64,000 nucleotides of DNA from PALSA-612 sp963846915 (lineage in GTDB: Bacteria > Actinomycetota > Thermoleophilia > Gaiellales > Gaiellaceae): the NCBI GenBank assembly GCA_963846915.1, contig CAWJXV010000004.1, positions 558,001 to 622,000 of the forward strand. The letters run 5' to 3'. Of the stretch, positions 60,427-64,000 are shown piece after piece. Every line of letters starts with the position of its first letter. Position 1 is the stretch's first letter. The position numbers and the translations under genes are program-made. Below the pieces are notes generated by a model. The model had not been told where the DNA came from, made no database searches, and saw nothing but the letters and a program-made list of their open reading frames with translations.

Positions 60427-61239
60427 TCAGGCTAACTCGAGCCTGCCGGCGACGGCCGCGGCGAGCCTGTCCGCAGCGCCTTCGCCGTAGGCGAGGTAGA
60501 GCGACGGCTCGACGACCTCGAGCTCGAGGACGAGACCGCCCAGCAGGTCGACGCGCGCATACAGCGTCGGTCCGGGAACTAGGGCCAGCGCCGCCTCCGC
60601 CACCTGGCGCTCGTCCGCCGTCGCGTCGTACGGGCCGAGCTCCTCCTCCAGGTAGAGCACCTCCTCGGCACGGCCGGCGGGAAGCCCCGCCCGGCGGCTC
60701 AGGGAGTGCGAGTAGGCGCCGTCGACGTAGACGAGCGAGCTCTCGGGGACGCCCGAAAGCAGCGGCTGGACCATCGCCGTCTCGCCGGCGCCCGTGATCT
60801 CGGCGACGAGCTCACCCGCCGAGTCCCCCGGTGCGAAGCGCGCCGAGCGCCTGCCGCCCGCGGAGATCGCCGGCTTGACCACGAACGGCTCTTCCGGCGC
60901 GGCGAGCGGCTCTCCCGGGTGCACGAACGCCGTCGGCACCACCGGCACGCCGGCCCCCGCGAGCGCGCTCAGGTAGCACTCCTTGTCGACGCCGAAGCGG
61001 AGCACCGTGAGCGGGTTCTCGATCCGAGGCACGGCCTCGGCCCAGCGCAGGAACCCCGCCCACCGCTCGGCGTAGTCCCACGCCGACCGCACGACGACGA
61101 GGTCGAAGCGGCTCCAGTCGACGGACGGGTCGTCCCACACCGCCCAAACGGGCTCGAGCCCCCGGGAACGCAGCGCCCCGTCGAGCAACGGCGCCTCCTC
61201 GCCCTCGGGAAGCTCCGCACACGTGGCGAGTCCGATCAG
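60427..61239 (-). CDS. ATP-grasp enzyme (RimK/glutathione-synthetase-like)
   Basis: A 270-residue protein. The N-terminal pre-ATP-grasp part has WDDPSVDWSRFDLVVVRSAWDYAERWAGFL. The ATP-grasp core has EPFVVKPAISAGGRRSARF, MVQPLLSGVPESSLVYVDGAYSHSLSRR and YARVDLLGGLVLELEVVEPSLYL (metal-binding Glu and Asn-like site). It should ligate a carboxylate to an amine or thiol; substrates are unknown. No ATG, GTG or TTG fits; a CTG at 61239 overlapping the upstream stop (CTGA) is the best start, suggesting coupling to the aminopeptidase gene. Confidence 0.8.
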   Translation of the reverse strand: MIGLATCAELPEGEEAPLLDGALRSRGLEPVWAVWDDPSVDWSRFDLVVVRSAWDYAERWAGFLRWAEAVPRIENPLTVLRFGVDKECYLSALAGAGVPVVPTAFVHPGEPLAAPEEPFVVKPAISAGGRRSARFAPGDSAGELVAEITGAGETAMVQPLLSGVPESSLVYVDGAYSHSLSRRAGLPAGRAEEVLYLEEELGPYDATADERQVAEAALALVPGPTLYARVDLLGGLVLELEVVEPSLYLAYGEGAADRLAAAVAGRLELA

Positions 61240-62321
61240 GCGAGCCAGGTGCCGTTCTCTTGGACGGGTCTTCCGTCCAGCTCGATGCGTCCTCCGGGAC
61301 GGAGGTCCTTGACGATGTCCCAGTGGATCGAGCTCGTGTTCGTCCCGCCCACCTTCTCGTAGCTCTGACCGAGCGCGAGGTGGACGGAGCCGTCGATCTT
61401 CTCGTCGAAGAGGACGTGCTTCATCGGCTTCGTGATGCCCCGATTGCAGCCGATCCCGAGCTCGCCGATCCGGCGGGCGCCCTCGTCGCGGTCGAGCAGC
61501 GCGTGGAGCGTCGCTTCCCCCTTCGTCGCGGAGGCCTCGACGACCGCGCCGTCCCGGAACTCGAGGCGGATGCCTGCGAACTCGTGCCCCTGGTAATTCG
61601 CGGCGAACTCGCAGAACTCGATCACGCCGTTGGCGGAATCCTCGAGCGGCGAGTAGAAGAACTCCCCGCCGGGCATGTTGTCGTGGCCGTCGTCGACGTT
61701 CCCCTCGCGGCCGGCCAGGCTCAGCGTGAGGTCGGTGCCCGTGCCGGTGATGTGCACCTCGTCGGCAGCGTCGAAGCGCTCGGCGAACCGCGTCATCCGC
61801 TCGGTTTCCTTGTCCCAGTCGATCAGGCACGCGCCGTAGAGCACGTCCTCGAACTGGCCGAGCGTCAGGCCCGCGTCCTGGGCCAGCGCCTCGGTCGGGA
61901 ACGCACAGCTGACCCACGGGATCTCGCTCGCCATCGTGCGCCGAAAGAAGTAGTGCTCGGCCTGCTTCGTGAGCTGGAAGCGGTCGGAAGGGATGTCGGA
62001 GCCGTCGCGGCTGTTCTCGGGCGCGTCCATCGTGACCCGGGCGTCCATGTGGTCGGAGGCGAAGCGGTCGATCTCGGACAGCTCGCCGAGCAGCTCCTCC
62101 GGCGCATCGGTCGCCCAGGCCGGATTCGACGGCCACATCACGAAGCCGATCCGGAGGATCGGATACGCGCCGCGGCGCGCGATCTCGCGCTGCAATGCCA
62201 GGATCGCCGGTCTCGCGAGCGGCGTCGTCCGGATCAGCACCTGCATTCCGGGCTGGACGTCTAAACAGCGTTCGACGAGCAGCTTGGCGTAGGCGTCGAC
62301 GCGGGGATCGGACGAGATCAC
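61236..62321 (-). CDS. M29-family aminopeptidase (PepS/AmpT-like), copy 1
   Basis: A 361-residue metalloaminopeptidase. It shows DPRVDAYAKLLVERCLDVQPGMQVLIRT, FPTEALAQDAG, GHDNMPGGEFFYSPLEDSANGVIEF (metal-ligand Glu), RDEGARRIGELGIGCNRGI and SSIHWDIVKDLRPGGRIELDG (His and Asp ligands). It shares about half its residues by eye with the gene just upstream, so the two are tandem paralogues. The GTG start overlaps the upstream stop (GTGA). It probably trims peptides in the cytosol. Confidence 0.88.
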   Translation of the reverse strand: MISSDPRVDAYAKLLVERCLDVQPGMQVLIRTTPLARPAILALQREIARRGAYPILRIGFVMWPSNPAWATDAPEELLGELSEIDRFASDHMDARVTMDAPENSRDGSDIPSDRFQLTKQAEHYFFRRTMASEIPWVSCAFPTEALAQDAGLTLGQFEDVLYGACLIDWDKETERMTRFAERFDAADEVHITGTGTDLTLSLAGREGNVDDGHDNMPGGEFFYSPLEDSANGVIEFCEFAANYQGHEFAGIRLEFRDGAVVEASATKGEATLHALLDRDEGARRIGELGIGCNRGITKPMKHVLFDEKIDGSVHLALGQSYEKVGGTNTSSIHWDIVKDLRPGGRIELDGRPVQENGTWLA

Positions 62322-63448
62322 AGGAGCCACTTCCCGTTTTCCTGGACGAGCTCGCCGTCGAGCTCGATCCGGCCGCCCCGACGTTGGCCACCAGCACCAT
62401 CGGGCTCGGCCCGATGGTGCGGCTCAGGCCCTGGGCGGAGCTCCTTGACCATGTCCCAGTGCACGGCGCTCTCGTTGGAGCCGCCGAGATACGGGAAGCC
62501 CTGGCCGATCGCGAAGTGCACCGTGCCCTCGATCTTCTCGTCGAAGAGCGTGTTCCGCATGTGGCTCTGGATGCCGGGATTGCAGCCGATCCCGAACTCG
62601 CCGAGCCGGCGGGCGCCTTCGTCTGCGTCGAGCATGCCGAGTAGGAACTCCTCGTCGGACGACGCGCTCGCCTCGACGATCCTGCCGCCCTCGAAGCGGA
62701 AGCGGACGTTCCCGACCTCGTGGTTCAGGTAGCAAGCCGGATACTCGGAGTAGGCGATGACGCCCTCGGCCGAGTCCTCGACGGGCGAGTAGAAGACCTC
62801 GCCGCCCGGCATGTTCGCGCTGAGGGCGTCGACAAGCCCGTGCCGGCCGGCGAGGCTGAAGCGGAGATCGGTCCCGTCGCCGATGATCCGTACCTCGTCG
62901 GCGGCGTCGAAGCGATCTGCGATCCGGCGCATCTCGGCGGCGAGCGCCTCCCAGTCGACCAGCATCGCACCCCAGTAGAAGTCCTCGAACTGGGCGAGCG
63001 TCATGCCCGCGTCCTGCGCAAGCGCCTGCGTCGGGAAGTCGAGCCCGACCCATGGCTTCTCACCCCTGAAGATCGGCATCATTTTCGGCCGCGTCGCCTT
63101 GTTGCGGAGTGCCAGCTTCTCGGCCGGCACCTCCGAGCCGTCGCGTGTGTTCTCGGGCGCCTCGACGACGATGTACGTGTCCATGGCGTCGAACTCGTGC
63201 GCCTCGATCTCGGTCAGCTTCGCGAGCGCCGCCTCGTCGACCTCGAGTATCCAGGCGCGGAGCGGCGGGCTGTCGATCCGCACCCGCAGGAGCGCGTAGG
63301 CGCCGCGGCGGCCGATCCGGCGGCAGACCTCCTCGAGCAGCGGCCGCGCTGCGGGATTCCCGTGCACGAGCACCTGCCAGCCAGGCTGCACGTCGATGCA
63401 GCGCTCGACGAGCAGGCCCGCGAGCTTCTCGATGCGGGGATCGACCAC
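62318..63448 (-). CDS. M29-family aminopeptidase, copy 2, with 17-residue insertion
   Basis: A 376-residue paralogue of the next gene: DPRIEKLAGLLVERCIDVQPGWQVLVHG, FPTQALAQDAG, MPGGEVFYSPVEDSAEGVIAY, DADEGARRLGEFGIGCNPGI and SAVHWDMVKELRPG. After ELRPG it has a 17-residue insert (PEPHHRAEPDGAGGQRR) before GRIELDGELVQENGKW; copy 1 lacks it. The insert is encoded by 51 bases that contain a perfect 11-bp inverted repeat. TACACT precedes the GTG start at 63448 by nine bases. Confidence 0.87.
   Translation of the reverse strand: MVDPRIEKLAGLLVERCIDVQPGWQVLVHGNPAARPLLEEVCRRIGRRGAYALLRVRIDSPPLRAWILEVDEAALAKLTEIEAHEFDAMDTYIVVEAPENTRDGSEVPAEKLALRNKATRPKMMPIFRGEKPWVGLDFPTQALAQDAGMTLAQFEDFYWGAMLVDWEALAAEMRRIADRFDAADEVRIIGDGTDLRFSLAGRHGLVDALSANMPGGEVFYSPVEDSAEGVIAYSEYPACYLNHEVGNVRFRFEGGRIVEASASSDEEFLLGMLDADEGARRLGEFGIGCNPGIQSHMRNTLFDEKIEGTVHFAIGQGFPYLGGSNESAVHWDMVKELRPGPEPHHRAEPDGAGGQRRGGRIELDGELVQENGKWLL
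62378..62428. repeat. 51-bp in-frame insertion with 11-bp perfect inverted repeat
   Basis: The segment carries CACCATCGGGC (62395-62405), loop TCG, and GCCCGATGGTG (62409-62419). Removing it restores the alignment with the tandem paralogue exactly. It keeps the frame. It looks like a short palindromic insertion element, though I see no second copy in the window. Confidence 0.6.
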
Positions 63449-63549
63449 GGCCGGGGCAGTGTATAGCGGCGTTGCGGCTTTCCGGCCACAGCGTGACAAT
63501 TGGCGATGACGTTCGGCTCGCCGGCCTGAGGCAAGCTTGCTAGTCTGAC

Positions 63550-63569
63550 GCTTAGATTTTCTACTAAGC
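63550..63569. promoter_or_regulatory. Inverted repeat upstream of dnaK
   Basis: GCTTAG-N8-CTAAGC sits 14 bases before the dnaK ATG in an AT-rich patch; GCAAGCTTGC, another palindrome, lies at 63531-63540. The heat-shock repressor sites I know (CIRCE, HAIR) do not match well, so the regulator is open. AGGGAG precedes the ATG as ribosome-binding site. Confidence 0.45.
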
Positions 63570-63583
63570 AAGGGAGCGAACCT

Positions 63584-64000
63584 ATGTCAAAGGTCATCGG
63601 AATCGACCTCGGGACGACCAACTCGTGCATGGCCGTGATCGAGGGCGGCGAGCCAACCGTCATCCCGAACGCCGAGGGCGGGCGCACGACCCCGTCCGTC
63701 GTCGCGTTCACGAAGGACGGTCAGCGGCTCGTCGGCGCGCCCGCGAAACGCCAGCAGGTCACGAACCCCGAGAACACCGTGTTCTCGATCAAGCGCTTCA
63801 TGGGCCGGAAGTTCGACGAGGTCTCGGAGGAGATGAAGATCGTCCCCTACGAGGTCGTGAAGGGCCCGAACGACGACGTCCGGGTCAAGGCGGGCGACAA
63901 GGAGTACGCGCCGCCGGAGCTGAGCGCGATGATCCTGCAGAAGCTGAAGGCGGACGCCGAGTCGTACCTCGGCGAGCAGGTCGACGACGCGGTCATCACC
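63584..64000 (+). CDS. dnaK: Chaperone DnaK, 3'-truncated by window edge
   Basis: The first 139 residues of Hsp70: MSKVIGIDLGTTNSCMAVIEGG (phosphate-binding loop 1), GGRTTPSVVAFTKDGQRLVGAPAKRQ, and NTVFSIKRFMGRKFDEV. The 20-residue segment DEVSEEMKIVPYEVVKGPND is usual for actinobacterial DnaK. The rest of the ATPase and the substrate-binding domain lie beyond the window. It is probably the first gene of a dnaK-grpE-dnaJ operon. Confidence 0.98.
   Translation, partial: MSKVIGIDLGTTNSCMAVIEGGEPTVIPNAEGGRTTPSVVAFTKDGQRLVGAPAKRQQVTNPENTVFSIKRFMGRKFDEVSEEMKIVPYEVVKGPNDDVRVKAGDKEYAPPELSAMILQKLKADAESYLGEQVDDAVIT

Overview
The window is a gene-dense, very GC-rich chromosomal segment with no rRNA, tRNA, CRISPR array, prophage or insertion sequence that I can see. 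The gene set suggests an actinobacterium, perhaps a deep-branching class such as Thermoleophilia. The pointers are ScpA/ScpB, a class II DAHP synthase, an actinobacterial-type phosphatidylinositol-phosphate synthase next to inositol-3-phosphate synthase, a DivIVA/SepIVA-like coiled-coil gene after coaD, and many apparently leaderless genes (TANNNT 6-8 bases before ATG/GTG). The taxon is an inference.

Layout. 1-5.7 kb: 3' part of dnaE, a methyltransferase, a VOC protein, small proteins, a cupin and lgt. 5.7-19.1 kb: scpA, scpB, a thioredoxin-TPR protein, a pseudouridine synthase, a cation/H+ exchanger, trpS, then aroG-tyrA-plsC-aroA-cmk, a methyltransferase, der, gpsA and the start of metK. 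Almost every gene in this 13.3-kb block is broken by single-base indels, roughly fifty in all, although catalytic residues and codon usage are intact. The rest of the window has only one comparable break, so this looks like a local consensus problem rather than gene decay. 19.1-26.7 kb: metK, a DtxR-family repressor divergent from a ZIP transporter with twin operators, a GNAT enzyme, priA and an MFS exporter. 26.8-33.6 kb: def-fmt-rsmB-ribD, then ribE-ribBA-ribH, where lumazine synthase carries a long acidic tail. 33.6-39.3 kb: rpmB, an Asp23 protein, a 2H protein, recG, a nitronate-monooxygenase-like protein, rsmD-coaD and the coiled-coil gene.

39.3-45.9 kb (minus strand): an apparent operon of secreted DUF4331 protein, TPR protein, NicO-type metal transporter, zinc-motif anti-sigma factor and ECF sigma factor, followed by argF. 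46.3-52.6 kb: ferritin-like protein, a zinc peptidase divergent from a YjbQ protein, a TRAM-type RNA methyltransferase, two membrane proteins and a degenerate uracil-DNA-glycosylase-fold protein. 52.6-57.4 kb: an inositol-lipid cluster made of a glycosyltransferase fused to a PHP phosphoesterase, inositol-3-phosphate synthase in frame with an upstream tandem ribbon-helix-helix segment, PIP synthase and a PAP2/AUR1-like protein. 57.5-64 kb: an arsenate-reductase-like domain fused to a methyltransferase, moaA, a CHRD protein, an ATP-grasp enzyme, two tandem M29-type aminopeptidases (one with a 51-bp palindrome-bearing insert) and the 5' end of dnaK.

The best candidates for undescribed biology are the PHP-glycosyltransferase fusion in the PIP pathway, the RHH-Ino1 reading frame with twin operator palindromes, the sigma/anti-sigma/NicO/TPR/DUF4331 operon, and the tailed lumazine synthase.
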